Shown here piece by piece: positions 45,001 to 54,171 of a DNA stretch of 64,000 nucleotides. The DNA comes from Aquiflexum gelatinilyticum (GTDB lineage Bacteria > Bacteroidota > Bacteroidia > Cytophagales > Cyclobacteriaceae). Position numbers and translations under genes: made by a program. Location: positions 620,001 to 684,000 of the forward strand of contig NZ_JANSUY010000001.1 of assembly GCF_024741135.1 (NCBI RefSeq), in the 5' to 3' direction. Under the pieces are notes generated by a model. It was not told where the DNA came from, did not search any database, and worked only from the letters and a program-made list of their open reading frames with translations. Each line of letters begins with the position of its first letter. Within the stretch, counting starts at the first letter, position 1.

Positions 45001-45038
45001 AATAGCATGATTGGCCACTATATAAAATCCCGGGAATA

Positions 45039-46163
45039 ATGGATATTGAAAGGTTACAAAGACATTGGATTGGAGAAAAGCTTCATAAAGGGAAAGTCAT
45101 AATTGTCATTGGTCCAAGACAGGTTGGAAAAACCACCTTGGTCAATGAATTATTGAAATCCGAGAGCTTTTTGTTTTTGGATGGGGATGACCCGACCGTT
45201 CGGGAACTTCTTAATTCTCCTAACACTGAACAATTGAAGAGTATTTTGGGAAATTATTCCTTGGTTTTTATAGATGAGGCGCAAAGAATCAAAGACATTG
45301 GAATTACCCTTAAAATAATCCATGACAGGTTTAAGGATGTACAGTTATTGGTCAGCGGGTCCTCTTCTTTTGAGCTTTCAGGATTAACCCAAGAACCTTT
45401 AACCGGAAGAAAATGGACATTTTTTTTATATCCGATCAGTTGGGAAGAATGGGAAAAACAAGTAGGCTATGTGAGGGCTGAGCAGAGTATTGAGGAAAGA
45501 TTGGTATTTGGTATGTATCCAGAGATCCTCACAAACGTGCCTGACCAAAAGGAGTTGCTTTTGGAACTTTCAGAGAGCTATTTATATAAAGACATTTTTT
45601 CCTTGGGGCTTATCAAGAAACCTGATGCCATTCATAGATTGCTACAAGCCTTGGCCTACCAAGTTGGAAATGAAGTTTCATTCAATGAGTTAAGTAATCT
45701 TTTGAAAATTGATGTCAAGACTGTTATCAGTTATATAGAATTATTGGAGCAGGCTTTTGTGATTTTCAGATTAGGAACCTTCAGCAGGAACCTACACAAT
45801 GAAATAAAAACAAATAAAAAGATATATTTCTATGACAACGGAGTTAGAAATGCTTTGATAAATAATTTCCAACCTGTTTCACTGAGAAATGATATCGGTG
45901 CACTATGGGAAAATTTTCTGATAAGTGAACGGGTAAAATTGTTGGAATACCATAAAATGAACAGGGATATATTTTTCTGGAGAACCAAATTTCAACAGGA
46001 AATAGATTTTGTCGAAACATTTGATGGAAAAGTGCTTGGATTCGAATTTAAATGGAATCCCAAACAAAAAGTGAATTTTCCTGCCTCATTTATAGAAACC
46101 TATCAGGCAGAGACTAAAGTCATCCATAGAGACAATTTCAGAGAATTTGTGATGGGAATTTGA
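45039..46163 (+). CDS. AAA ATPase with DUF4143 domain
   Basis: A protein of 374 residues. Walker A GPRQVGKTTL at about 26-35, Walker B LVFIDEAQRI, a sensor-like LVSGSSSFEL stretch, and a C-terminal DUF4143 region (GALWENFLISERVKLL ... FFWRTKFQQEIDFVE) with a nuclease-like ExD/E-x-K look. Such ATPases are abundant, often multi-copy genes of unknown function, sometimes linked to mobile or defence elements. It is preceded by the palindromic 32-base repeats and may be regulated by them. Confidence 0.92.
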   Translation: MDIERLQRHWIGEKLHKGKVIIVIGPRQVGKTTLVNELLKSESFLFLDGDDPTVRELLNSPNTEQLKSILGNYSLVFIDEAQRIKDIGITLKIIHDRFKDVQLLVSGSSSFELSGLTQEPLTGRKWTFFLYPISWEEWEKQVGYVRAEQSIEERLVFGMYPEILTNVPDQKELLLELSESYLYKDIFSLGLIKKPDAIHRLLQALAYQVGNEVSFNELSNLLKIDVKTVISYIELLEQAFVIFRLGTFSRNLHNEIKTNKKIYFYDNGVRNALINNFQPVSLRNDIGALWENFLISERVKLLEYHKMNRDIFFWRTKFQQEIDFVETFDGKVLGFEFKWNPKQKVNFPASFIETYQAETKVIHRDNFREFVMGI

Positions 46164-46215
46164 AATAATAGGAATTTTAATTTATTTAGATTGTTTTAGT
46201 TGATTAAATCATTTT

Positions 46216-46536
46216 ATGTTACAAAACACAGATTATCTCAAATCAACCATTCTTTTAACAATTATTTTTTCGTTAATTTTAATTATTTGTCCTGTCAAAA
46301 TATACTCTTTTGAATCCATTGATTCCATTAAACCAGAACTTCAGGCTCATGATACTACTTTCCAAAAAGAGGATTTGGATACTTTGGAAATAAGCGAAAA
46401 TGGTTTCGATTCAATAGTAAAAGACAAGTTTATTGAAGGGCCTGATTTAGGAATGTATTTTAGGTTAGGGATTCTTATTGTAATCCTTTATTTGGGTTAT
46501 CGAATGGTAAGGAAAGTATTCTCTAATAAAACCTAA
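46216..46536 (+). CDS. small membrane protein of unknown function
   Basis: A protein of 106 residues with two hydrophobic segments, one N-terminal (TILLTIIFSLILIICPVKIYSF) and one C-terminal (MYFRLGILIVILYLGYRMV), joined by an acidic stretch. No family was recognised. The gene starts 52 bases after the ATPase stop, on the same strand, and may be co-transcribed. Confidence 0.65.
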   Translation: MLQNTDYLKSTILLTIIFSLILIICPVKIYSFESIDSIKPELQAHDTTFQKEDLDTLEISENGFDSIVKDKFIEGPDLGMYFRLGILIVILYLGYRMVRKVFSNKT

Positions 46537-46550
46537 CCATCATTTCTACA

Positions 46551-46576
46551 ATTTTTCCAATCCCAATCTTCCAATT
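46551..46576. repeat. TTTTTCCAATC-type tract, dispersed repeat copy
   Basis: Short AATTTTTCCAATCCCAATCTTCCAATT-like tract following the small membrane gene, related to those at 2828-2866 and 44838-44870. Confidence 0.45.
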
Positions 46577-46580
46577 ACTC

Positions 46581-46595
46581 CGACAGTATATGTCG
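46581..46595. promoter_or_regulatory. inverted repeat CGACA-N5-TGTCG
   Basis: Perfect 5-base arms around GTATA, upstream of the two-gene unit ending in the XRE/S24 repressor. A possible binding site for it. Confidence 0.4.
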
Positions 46596-46614
46596 AATAA
46601 AGGTCATTTTTATA

Positions 46615-46642
46615 AACATATATATGTTATTTAAAATAACAT
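46615..46642. promoter_or_regulatory. overlapping operator-like palindromes
   Basis: AACATATATATGTT (46615-46628) overlaps ATGTTATTT-A-AAATAACAT (46624-46642; perfect 9-base arms), ending 27 bases before the first gene. The dense palindromes suggest autoregulation by the LexA-like repressor encoded downstream. Confidence 0.55.
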
Positions 46643-46669
46643 TTTTATATTAGCTCCTGTTAAAACGCT

Positions 46670-46933
46670 ATGGACATGGAAGCTATCGACAAAATCAGTG
46701 TAACTCAAAAAGAACTTCCTTCGGGAAATTGTCAGGTGAAGTTTTTTATCGAAGATGAGAGGAAGCCTCAATACGGTTACCTTTTGGTCAACGAACCCAA
46801 GCCGGTAGGGGAGATCATCGCCGAAATCCAAGAGCGGTTGGAGAGAAGAAGGATGGCAACCTCGGGTTTGAACCCATTCTCGGTAATGCACCAACAAAAA
46901 GAGGATAACAATTTTTATTTGTATTCAGCTTAA
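46670..46933 (+). CDS. small protein upstream of XRE/S24 repressor
   Basis: A protein of 87 residues with no signal or membrane segment. Its central part (YGYLLVNEPKPVGEIIAEIQERLERRRMATSG) holds a basic helix. I do not recognise a family. It is 10 bases before the repressor gene and shares its leader palindromes, so the two are likely co-transcribed and may be damage-inducible together. Confidence 0.65.
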   Translation: MDMEAIDKISVTQKELPSGNCQVKFFIEDERKPQYGYLLVNEPKPVGEIIAEIQERLERRRMATSGLNPFSVMHQQKEDNNFYLYSA

Positions 46934-46943
46934 AAGAATTCAT

Positions 46944-47711
46944 ATGATACTCGCCAAGAATCTTAGATTTCTCAGGACAGAAAAGGGATTGACCCAAACT
47001 GACCTCGCCGAAAAGCTTGGTGTGCAGCGCACCATGATTTCAGCATATGAAGACGGAAGATCCGAACCAAAGCTTTCAGCCTTGGATATCTTTTCGAAAC
47101 TGTTTGCGGTGAGTATAGATGAATTGCTCCACCACGATATCCAACAGTTTGGAAGAAAGGCATCGAAAAACAAAGAAATCAAAATCTTGACAATTGCTGC
47201 CGATGAAAGCGATCGCGAGAACATCACGATGGTGGGACAAAAGGCATCAGCGGGTTATCTGAATGGTTTTGCTGATCCTGAGTACATGGAATCTTTGCCG
47301 CAGTTTCATATTCCGACCCTCTCGAGAAGTGCGACTTACCGGGCCTTTGAACTCAGCGGAGACAGCATGCTTCCCTTGGTGGCCGGCACGGTGATTATCG
47401 GTTCTTATATCGAGCAATTGAGAGATATTAAAAGCGGCAAGACATACGTTCTTGTCACTTCTTCCGAAGGGGTGGTTTACAAAAGGGTGTTCAATTACCT
47501 CGAAGAAAATGGCAAATTATTTTTGGTTTCGGACAATGAACATTACAAGCCTTATGAAGTCAAAGCAGAAGATGTTGTTGAAATATGGGAAGCTAAGGCA
47601 TTTATCAGTACGGACTTCCCCAATCCAAAAGACAAAGCCAAACCGGTAAGCTTGGATGATATTTCTCAGATGATCCTGGATTTGAAGACAGAAATTATCC
47701 GATTGAGATAG
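46944..47711 (+). CDS. XRE/S24 LexA-like repressor
   Basis: A protein of 255 residues. An N-terminal XRE helix-turn-helix (LRTEKGLTQTDLAEKLGVQRTMISAYEDGR) is followed by a linker with the self-cleavage pair A103-G104 and an S24 peptidase domain with nucleophile S141 (LSGDSML) and Lys K180 (VYKRVF). This is the plan of phage CI/LexA-type repressors that destroy themselves when RecA is activated. It could control its own unit through the palindromes at 46581-46642. No error-prone polymerase gene is adjacent. Confidence 0.92.
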   Translation: MILAKNLRFLRTEKGLTQTDLAEKLGVQRTMISAYEDGRSEPKLSALDIFSKLFAVSIDELLHHDIQQFGRKASKNKEIKILTIAADESDRENITMVGQKASAGYLNGFADPEYMESLPQFHIPTLSRSATYRAFELSGDSMLPLVAGTVIIGSYIEQLRDIKSGKTYVLVTSSEGVVYKRVFNYLEENGKLFLVSDNEHYKPYEVKAEDVVEIWEAKAFISTDFPNPKDKAKPVSLDDISQMILDLKTEIIRLR

Positions 47712-47772
47712 GGGTTTTGTTTGAATCAAATATGGTCAATCCTGCCAATACAATTGGTTCAAACACCAAGTA

Positions 47773-48507
47773 CTAGTCTTCATATGTTTTTGAAGAATCC
47801 GCAATTAATCTGTTCACTTCAGCCATTTCTTTTTTGCTCAGGTCGCGCCATTTGCCGATTTGCTGATCGAGGATGATGTTCATGATGCGGATGCGCTTGA
47901 GTTTGGTGACTTTGTATCCAAGGTAATCGCACATTCTCCTGATCTGCCTGTTGAGTCCTTGGGTCAAAACAATATTGAATTTGTAAGTATTGATCTGCCG
48001 AACTTCACATTTATTGGTGATGGTGTCCAAGATGGGAATCCCACTCCCCATTTTATGGATAAAAGTTTTGGTAATGGGTTTGTCCACTGTCACCACATAT
48101 TCCTTTTCATGGTTGTTTTTGGCGCGGAGGATTTTGTTAACAATATCACCGTCGCTGGTAAGCAGGATAAGTCCTTCACTTTCCTTGTCCAATCTGCCTA
48201 TCGGAAAAATCCGCTTTGGATGGTTGATATAATCGATGATGTTGTTTTTTTCGGCTTTGATATCTGTCGTACAGACAATGCCTATTGGTTTGTTGAATGC
48301 AATGTAAACATGTTCTTCCTCCGGCTCGGAAATCAGCTTCCCATCTACCCTGATTTGGTCTCCAGGATTGATCTTTGTTCCCATTTCAGGAACTTTTCCG
48401 TTGATGGTCACCCTTCCCGCATCAATGAGTTTGTCTGCTTCCCTTCTAGAACAAAACCCCACTTCACTAAGGTATTTATTGATGCGCGTGCCGTTGGATT
48501 CGGTCAT
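47773..48507 (-). CDS. rluF: 23S rRNA pseudouridine synthase RluF-type
   Basis: A protein of 244 residues from ATG 48507 (MTESNGTRINKYLSEVG); the frame runs on to 48531 with a weak TTG. An N-terminal S4 domain is followed by the synthase domain with GRLDKESEGLILLT, in which Asp is catalytic, and the GLNRQIRRMCDYLGYKVTKLKRIRI stretch. RluF-type enzymes modify U2604 in 23S rRNA. It converges with the repressor gene and is divergent from PEP synthase. Confidence 0.92.
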   Translation of the reverse strand: MTESNGTRINKYLSEVGFCSRREADKLIDAGRVTINGKVPEMGTKINPGDQIRVDGKLISEPEEEHVYIAFNKPIGIVCTTDIKAEKNNIIDYINHPKRIFPIGRLDKESEGLILLTSDGDIVNKILRAKNNHEKEYVVTVDKPITKTFIHKMGSGIPILDTITNKCEVRQINTYKFNIVLTQGLNRQIRRMCDYLGYKVTKLKRIRIMNIILDQQIGKWRDLSKKEMAEVNRLIADSSKTYED

Positions 48508-48649
48508 TTTAGCTTTGATTTGAGTCTGCAAAGAACAGGCATTTAGAATAAAAATGAAAGTCAGAAGCCTAAGTGATTTCTGTCATATTATTTTTTGGAT
48601 ATACAAAGTAAATTATCCTCATCAATACACCAACTTAAACAACCTGACC

Positions 48650-51034
48650 ATGAGGTACGCCATTCCTTTTAAAGATATCCGAAACAAAGATATTGCAATA
48701 GTAGGAGGTAAAAATGCCTCATTGGGAGAGATGATCCACGAATTGGGTCCGCTTGGTATCAGGATTCCGGATGGCTTCGCGACGACAGCAAAAGCCTTTA
48801 GGCTATTTTTAAAAGACAACAACCTGATCGATTCCTTGAACAAGGAATTGGAAAAACTTGATACCAAATCCTTGGATAATTTACCCGAGATAGGAAAAGC
48901 CTGTAGGAAACTGATGCTTTCAGGAAAGATTCCGGAAGCAGTGAAGCAAGATGTTCTTTCTACTTTTAAAGAATTGAACAATGGTCAAGGGTTCTCTTTT
49001 GCTGTCCGTAGTTCTGCTACGGCAGAGGATTTACCGACGGCGAGTTTTGCCGGGCAACATAGCAGTTTTTTGAATGTGGCTGGTGAAGAAAAAATCCTTG
49101 AGGCCATCCATGGTTGCTATGTATCACTTTTCAATGACCGAGCCATCAAATACAGGATTGATAATGGATTTGACCATATGCAGGTGGCCTTATCGGCCGG
49201 TGTGCAGCGAATGGTCAGATCGGATATCAGCAGCGCCGGCGTCGCTTTCACTATTGACCCCGAGTCAGGATTTGCAAACGTGATTTATATTACCTCAGCT
49301 TGGGGATTAGGTGAAAACATTGTTCAGGGCGCGGTCAATCCCGATGAATTTTATGCTTTTAAACCTTCTATAGAAAAAGGTAAAAAAGCCCTTTTTTCCA
49401 GGAGATTAGGGGCAAAAGAAAACAAGATGGTCTATGCTGTCGGTACAGAAAGGCCTATTGTCAATGTCAAAACCAGCCCGATGGAGAAAAACATTTTTTC
49501 TCTTTCCGATGAGGAAGTAGAGTCATTGGCCGAATGGTGTTTCCAAATTGAAAAACATTACAAGCTTCCAATGGATATCGAATGGGCAAAAGACGGTTTG
49601 ACAGGCGAGATGTTTATTGTGCAGGCCCGGCCCGAAACCATCCATGGTAAGGATCAAAAAATCACCACCAAAGAATACAAGTTGCTCTCCAAAACTGACC
49701 CGATCACGAAGGGAAAAGCAGTAGGAAGGTCCATTGCAAGCGGACCGGTTTGTCTCATCCATTCTGTCAAGGATGTGGGTAAGGTAAAAGATGGCGACGT
49801 CATCGTGGCCGATATTACCAATCCGGATTGGAATGCCATGCTTAGAAAGGCGATATGTATCGTGACCAACAAGGGAGGGCGGACAAGCCATGCATCCATT
49901 GTGGCCCGGGAACTTGGAATCCATGCCGTGGTAGGTACGGGAGATGCAACCCAAAAACTCAAGGATGGACAAATGATTACCGTTTCATGCATTGAAGGAG
50001 ATGAGGGAATGGTATATGATGGGAAGTTGGAATGGTCAGAAAAAATTATTGACCTTCAGAAAGTGCCGCCGACTAAAACCAAGCCGATGTTTATTTTAGC
50101 CGACCCTTCCAAGGCTTTTCGATTCTCGTTTTATCCCAATGAGGGAGTTGGATTGCTCAGAATGGAATTTATCATCAGCAATGAAGTCAGGATTCACCCC
50201 ATGGCCTTGGCCGATTTTGATAAGCTTCATGATTCCAATGACAAAAAATCCATTGCCGCCATCACCCAACAATATCCCGATAAAAAGAAATATTTTATTG
50301 AGAAATTATCCGAATCTGTTGCGATGGTGGCAGCTGCTTTTTACCCCAAAGATGTGATTGTCAGAATGAGTGATTTCAAATCAAATGAATATGCGCAGCT
50401 GATTGGTGGAAAGGTTTTTGAACCGGAAGAAGAGAATCCCATGATCGGATTCCGCGGTGCGTCCAGGTATTATAATGAGCGGTACAAAGCAGGTTTTGGA
50501 TTGGAATGTGAGGCGATGCGTGTCATCAGGGAAGATATGGGTTTCACTAATGTAAAGCTGATGGTTCCGTTTTGCAGGACGATAGAGGAAGGAAAAAAGG
50601 TCCTGGAGACCATGAGAGAATTTGGATTGGAAAGAGGCAAGAATGGCTTGGAAGTCTATGTAATGGCAGAGATTCCAAGTAATGTCATCCTTGCCAAAGA
50701 GTTTGCGAAGATATTTGATGGATTTTCTATAGGTTCAAACGACCTTACCCAACTTACACTTGGCGTTGACCGGGATTCAGAAATAGTCTCTGACATTTTT
50801 GACGAGAACAATGAGGCCGTCAAAAGCATGTTATCTATGGTAATCCAATCAGCAAAAAAAGCCAAAGTCAAAATCGGTCTTTGTGGGCAGGCACCAAGTG
50901 ATTACCCGGAATTTGCCGGTTTTTTGGTGGACGAAGGCATTGACAGCATTTCTTTCAATCCTGATGCGCTTTTGAAAGGAATAGAAAACATTGCACTTGC
51001 AGAATCAAAAAAACATATGAAAATCAAAAATTAA
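48650..51034 (+). CDS. ppsA: phosphoenolpyruvate synthase
   Basis: A protein of 794 residues from ATG 48650 (MRYAIPFKDIRNKDIAIVGGKNASLGEM); the open frame begins at 48554 but the extra 32 residues are not family-like. Order: ATP-binding domain (FAVRSSATAEDLPTASFAGQHSS), phosphohistidine domain with H414 in GGRTSHASIVARELG, and C-terminal PEP-binding TIM barrel (FSIGSNDLTQLTLGVDRDS, and the LCGQAPS region). It makes PEP from pyruvate and ATP for gluconeogenesis. It appears monocistronic. Confidence 0.96.
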   Translation: MRYAIPFKDIRNKDIAIVGGKNASLGEMIHELGPLGIRIPDGFATTAKAFRLFLKDNNLIDSLNKELEKLDTKSLDNLPEIGKACRKLMLSGKIPEAVKQDVLSTFKELNNGQGFSFAVRSSATAEDLPTASFAGQHSSFLNVAGEEKILEAIHGCYVSLFNDRAIKYRIDNGFDHMQVALSAGVQRMVRSDISSAGVAFTIDPESGFANVIYITSAWGLGENIVQGAVNPDEFYAFKPSIEKGKKALFSRRLGAKENKMVYAVGTERPIVNVKTSPMEKNIFSLSDEEVESLAEWCFQIEKHYKLPMDIEWAKDGLTGEMFIVQARPETIHGKDQKITTKEYKLLSKTDPITKGKAVGRSIASGPVCLIHSVKDVGKVKDGDVIVADITNPDWNAMLRKAICIVTNKGGRTSHASIVARELGIHAVVGTGDATQKLKDGQMITVSCIEGDEGMVYDGKLEWSEKIIDLQKVPPTKTKPMFILADPSKAFRFSFYPNEGVGLLRMEFIISNEVRIHPMALADFDKLHDSNDKKSIAAITQQYPDKKKYFIEKLSESVAMVAAAFYPKDVIVRMSDFKSNEYAQLIGGKVFEPEEENPMIGFRGASRYYNERYKAGFGLECEAMRVIREDMGFTNVKLMVPFCRTIEEGKKVLETMREFGLERGKNGLEVYVMAEIPSNVILAKEFAKIFDGFSIGSNDLTQLTLGVDRDSEIVSDIFDENNEAVKSMLSMVIQSAKKAKVKIGLCGQAPSDYPEFAGFLVDEGIDSISFNPDALLKGIENIALAESKKHMKIKN

Positions 51035-51055
51035 GCGCTTCAATTTAAAGGAACA

Positions 51056-51083
51056 TTGACCCGAAAACAGTAACTTAATTTCG
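51056..51083 (+). promoter_or_regulatory. candidate promoter of the baeRF-like gene
   Basis: TTG at 51056-51058 and TAATTTCG at 51076-51083 (17 bases between) resemble the Bacteroidota -33/-7 pair. The start codon is about 60 bases downstream. Confidence 0.4.
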
Positions 51084-51143
51084 GAAATTAAAATAAATTT
51101 AAAACCAAGCAATGAACATTTATATCAATAAAACCCAAATAAT

Positions 51144-51599
51144 ATGAACAGCAATTCATTCAAACAAGTAGGTGTGTGGATAGACCATTCTAAAGCACAT
51201 TTTGTTGGATTCAATGATGGGAACACCGTTTTGATCGAAACGTTAGAATCCCCTTTTGAAAGTATGAAGCGGGAAGTTGGGGAAGGAAGCGACAAAACTC
51301 GGTTTTCTTCCTCCAATGAACATTCCTCCAACAACGAACATAAAAAACACAATATTTCTCAAAAAGAACTTAACGAATATTTCAAAATGATGGAAACCAA
51401 ACTTCATTCTTTTGATGATATTCTTCTGTTTGGTCCTGGTGTAGCCAAAGAACAAATGCGGAATCGCCTGCGCGAAAACAAATCTTTTGATGGGAAATGG
51501 CTATCTGTACAGACGAGTGATAAGCTTACCGATAACCAACTCTTGGCCTTTGTGAGGGATTTTTACATCAATGCCAATCCTGATTTCAAATCAGTCTGA
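51144..51599 (+). CDS. small protein resembling bacterial eRF1-like (baeRF) family
   Basis: A protein of 151 residues. The opening VGVWIDHSKAHFVGF and the C-terminal ILLFGPGVAKEQMRNRLRENKSF are reminiscent of domain 3 of bacterial eRF1-like proteins (also called host-attachment or translational machinery proteins). A Ser/His/Asn-rich loop lies in between. The role would be at the ribosome, but that is only inferred. Its 3' end overlaps the next convergent gene by 14 bases. Confidence 0.7.
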   Translation: MNSNSFKQVGVWIDHSKAHFVGFNDGNTVLIETLESPFESMKREVGEGSDKTRFSSSNEHSSNNEHKKHNISQKELNEYFKMMETKLHSFDDILLFGPGVAKEQMRNRLRENKSFDGKWLSVQTSDKLTDNQLLAFVRDFYINANPDFKSV

Positions 51600-52359
51600 G
51601 AAAGCCTTGTTTAATTTTACTTACTGCATCAAAGGAGTCGTCAATATTGAAGACTCCTTTTTGCATATCATGCCAATACCCATCTCCGCACTCGATAAAA
51701 TGACCTTTTTGGGTTGGCTTTGACTCGGTTGCGATTCCATAATCATAGTCAGGTAAAAAAATAAATGAAAGCAATTCTTTGGTTTGGTCCCAATCGGCTT
51801 CTTTGGTTTTTCCATTCACAGTTGCCTCAATTTTTCTGATCGAAAATTTCACTGTCAAACTGATTTCATATGACAAGTCTTTTTCCCGGATCAGGTAATG
51901 AATGGTAAGTGGGGCTTCTTTTTGGGTGATTTCATAAATAGCCTGAATGTAATCTTGCGAAAGAAATTGCCATTCTTCCTGATTTAGAGGTACGGTCCGA
52001 ACAATTTGTCCCTGCGAATCTTTTACTAGGAGTTTGATGCCACCCTCTTCGTCCAGTTTTTTATTGGACCATTTGGACTTTGCATACAAGTCCCTGAGTG
52101 GTTTTTCCCACACTTTTGGAATTTCTCCCTGAAAATGAAAATCATCATCTATTGAAAAACCCTCATTAAGAATTTCATCCTCAGTGATATCTTCACGGTC
52201 GGTATACACCAAATCCAATTGGGTATCCATAAAATTCTTTCCAAAACCGATTTTTAACTTGAATATATGACTGTATGGCGGGGGCATTACGCCTGAATCA
52301 TATTCAATTTCGATTCTTGTCAAGTCTTCTGTTCTGAGATGCATTGCTTTTGGATTCAA
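51586..52359 (-). CDS. unrecognised cytosolic protein
   Basis: A protein of 257 residues, or 252 from the Met at 52344. Acidic, with no signal or membrane segment. Strands alternate with Lys/Glu-rich loops and the C-terminus holds an ECGDGYWHDMQKGVFNIDDSFD stretch. No family was recognised. It is convergent with, and overlaps, the baeRF-like gene. A 155-base gap to the ATP-grasp gene shows no clear signal. Confidence 0.7.
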   Translation of the reverse strand: MNPKAMHLRTEDLTRIEIEYDSGVMPPPYSHIFKLKIGFGKNFMDTQLDLVYTDREDITEDEILNEGFSIDDDFHFQGEIPKVWEKPLRDLYAKSKWSNKKLDEEGGIKLLVKDSQGQIVRTVPLNQEEWQFLSQDYIQAIYEITQKEAPLTIHYLIREKDLSYEISLTVKFSIRKIEATVNGKTKEADWDQTKELLSFIFLPDYDYGIATESKPTQKGHFIECGDGYWHDMQKGVFNIDDSFDAVSKIKQGFLRLI

Positions 52360-52514
52360 TTTAGGGATTTACTTAACTCCAAAATTAAGGGATTCTTTTG
52401 ATTTTGGGTATGAAGGAAATAACCCTTAATAAAAATGAATTGGTTCAATAGCACATTTATTCCTTGATTTTTAATATTTCTATGATAATTTCTTGTCAAT
52501 ATTTATCAGAAAGA

Positions 52515-53717
52515 TTATGCCAACAGTTCTTTGTTTTTGACCTCCGGTTTGAGTTGGATATATTTTTTGAGATCTGAATGAAGAATTTCTGTCAGCTCGG
52601 ATTCATTTCCCTCAGAAGTTTCGCTAAATAAAAACCCAAAAACGCCGAACTTGTCCAAGTCGATTTTTCTCAGGTGCAGCGGGTTTTCAAAATCTGACAG
52701 TAGCACATCATAATCAAATCCTGCGATTTCTTGAGTCTCAAAGCCGGTTGTATTGTCCAAAAGGATCAAACTGTATTTTTTTCCTTTTCTTGTTTTGAAG
52801 ATGGCTTCCCAATCCGGCTTTTTGGAGTAAAAAAAATGTTCATAGGAATTGATTTCATATGCAAACCATGAAAGGTCTCCGGTAGTGCACCATCCTCCAA
52901 ATCTCATTGGATTGACTTCAATAGGAAAAAGTTTTCCCTCGTCGTCAATCCTGATTTCAATATGCAAAGGGAAATTTCTGAGTTTCACTTTTGACCCTAT
53001 AACTCCGAGAAAGTCCAAAATAGGACTTTGAAGTTTTTGGATGATTTCGGGGGAACTTGAATAAACCCGATCGCTGACGTCATTTTCTGAAGTGAAGACA
53101 TGGTGCAGAATGTTTAAAACCACAGGATTGCCTTCTCCATCAAAATAACAATCAAAAGCATATTCTTCTCCCCTGATGTATTGTTCTATGATAAATTCGG
53201 TATTGTCTATGACCTCCTTGGGATATAGAGATTGAGTCCTGATAATGTCATGTTCAATTTTTGCAATTGTGCCTGTCCACGCTTCGGGGCTATCCACTTT
53301 GTATACCGCAATGCTGAAAAAACCCACTGCAGGCTTGATGATAAACGGAAATTTGAATCCGGAAACATCCATACTTCTCAGATTTTCCGCTGCCACAGCT
53401 TCGAAAAAGTAATCAGGATAAGCCGATTTTATAAGGTTTCTAAACTTATACTTGTTTTTGAAAAGGTCTATGATTTCGGGAAGATCCGTTCCTTGGGTAT
53501 TTTGTTGGATCCAACTGATGCTGTTCTCCGAATTGGTGTAGATAGGAGTGTGGGGATTATCCTTGAGAATGCGGGCCGCATCTTCCTCAGCCACCCAATT
53601 GATGGCTTTGTTGCCTCCAATTTGCTTTGCTTCTTTGGTGGCGATGACCGGGAATTTATTTTCAATAATCGTCTGTAGCAGGAAATCTGATACATAAGGG
53701 TAATCAAGCAGGATCAT
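52515..53717 (-). CDS. ATP-grasp domain protein
   Basis: A protein of 400 residues. FPFIIKPAVGFFSIAVYKV and IEQYIRGEEYAFDCYFDGEG are the ATP-grasp nucleotide-binding segments, and IEVNPMRFGGW carries the Mg2+ ligands. ATP-grasp enzymes join a carboxylate to an amine or thiol through an acylphosphate. The substrate here is unknown and no biosynthetic cluster is adjacent, though DUF2141 and MenE lie just upstream in the same direction. Confidence 0.88.
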   Translation of the reverse strand: MILLDYPYVSDFLLQTIIENKFPVIATKEAKQIGGNKAINWVAEEDAARILKDNPHTPIYTNSENSISWIQQNTQGTDLPEIIDLFKNKYKFRNLIKSAYPDYFFEAVAAENLRSMDVSGFKFPFIIKPAVGFFSIAVYKVDSPEAWTGTIAKIEHDIIRTQSLYPKEVIDNTEFIIEQYIRGEEYAFDCYFDGEGNPVVLNILHHVFTSENDVSDRVYSSSPEIIQKLQSPILDFLGVIGSKVKLRNFPLHIEIRIDDEGKLFPIEVNPMRFGGWCTTGDLSWFAYEINSYEHFFYSKKPDWEAIFKTRKGKKYSLILLDNTTGFETQEIAGFDYDVLLSDFENPLHLRKIDLDKFGVFGFLFSETSEGNESELTEILHSDLKKYIQLKPEVKNKELLA

Positions 53718-53737
53718 TTTGAAAGGGTTTATTGACG

Positions 53738-53745
53738 CAAAAGTA
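53738..53745 (-). promoter_or_regulatory. -7 promoter element of the ATP-grasp gene
   Basis: Minus-strand TACTTTTG followed by C matches TAnnTTTG, giving a leader of about 14-20 bases. It overlaps the gap after the DUF2141 gene and suggests independent transcription. Confidence 0.5.
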
Positions 53746-53748
53746 ATT

Positions 53749-54171
53749 TCATCTCAGCTTGATGCTGACATTATTTTTACCGGCGGTTACTTTAAAGGCA
53801 GCTTTTTCAAAATGAGGTGGTCCAAACATGCCCATCGCGTCATTTGAAAAACCATATCCATCCCTTGGGATTCCAAATGCATTGGTTCTCAATTTGCCTG
53901 TATTCTGACTGTCATGAAATACCGAAAGTGCATAAGTCCCTTCCGGAACAGGTCCAAAATCAACCACCGCCTTCCCGTCTTTGATCTTGACAGAGGCACT
54001 TTTGAAGGCTTTAGCTTCATCATCAGGAAATCCTGACTCACCTTTGAAAAGCAAGACCCTGACTAATCCTTGGTCGCTTTTGACGTGGGTGACCTGAAGG
54101 GAAAGTGTTGTTGGATTTTGATTTACGAGCAAAAATGGGAACATGATCAAAAAAAGAATTAGCAGTTTCAT
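53749..54171 (-). CDS. exported DUF2141 protein
   Basis: A protein of 140 residues with signal peptide MKLLILFLIMFPFLLVNQ. The mature part (LSLQVTHVKSDQGLVRVLLFKGESGFPDDEAKAF ... VPEGTYALSVFHDSQNTGKLRTNAFGIPRDGYGFSN) is typical DUF2141, a small beta-sandwich of unknown function. Its start overlaps the MenE stop by 4 bases. Confidence 0.9.
   Translation of the reverse strand: MKLLILFLIMFPFLLVNQNPTTLSLQVTHVKSDQGLVRVLLFKGESGFPDDEAKAFKSASVKIKDGKAVVDFGPVPEGTYALSVFHDSQNTGKLRTNAFGIPRDGYGFSNDAMGMFGPPHFEKAAFKVTAGKNNVSIKLR

Noticed and set aside
47860-48546. A 228-residue plus-strand open frame opposite rluF
   Set aside because: Antisense shadow of a clear pseudouridine synthase; no independent support.
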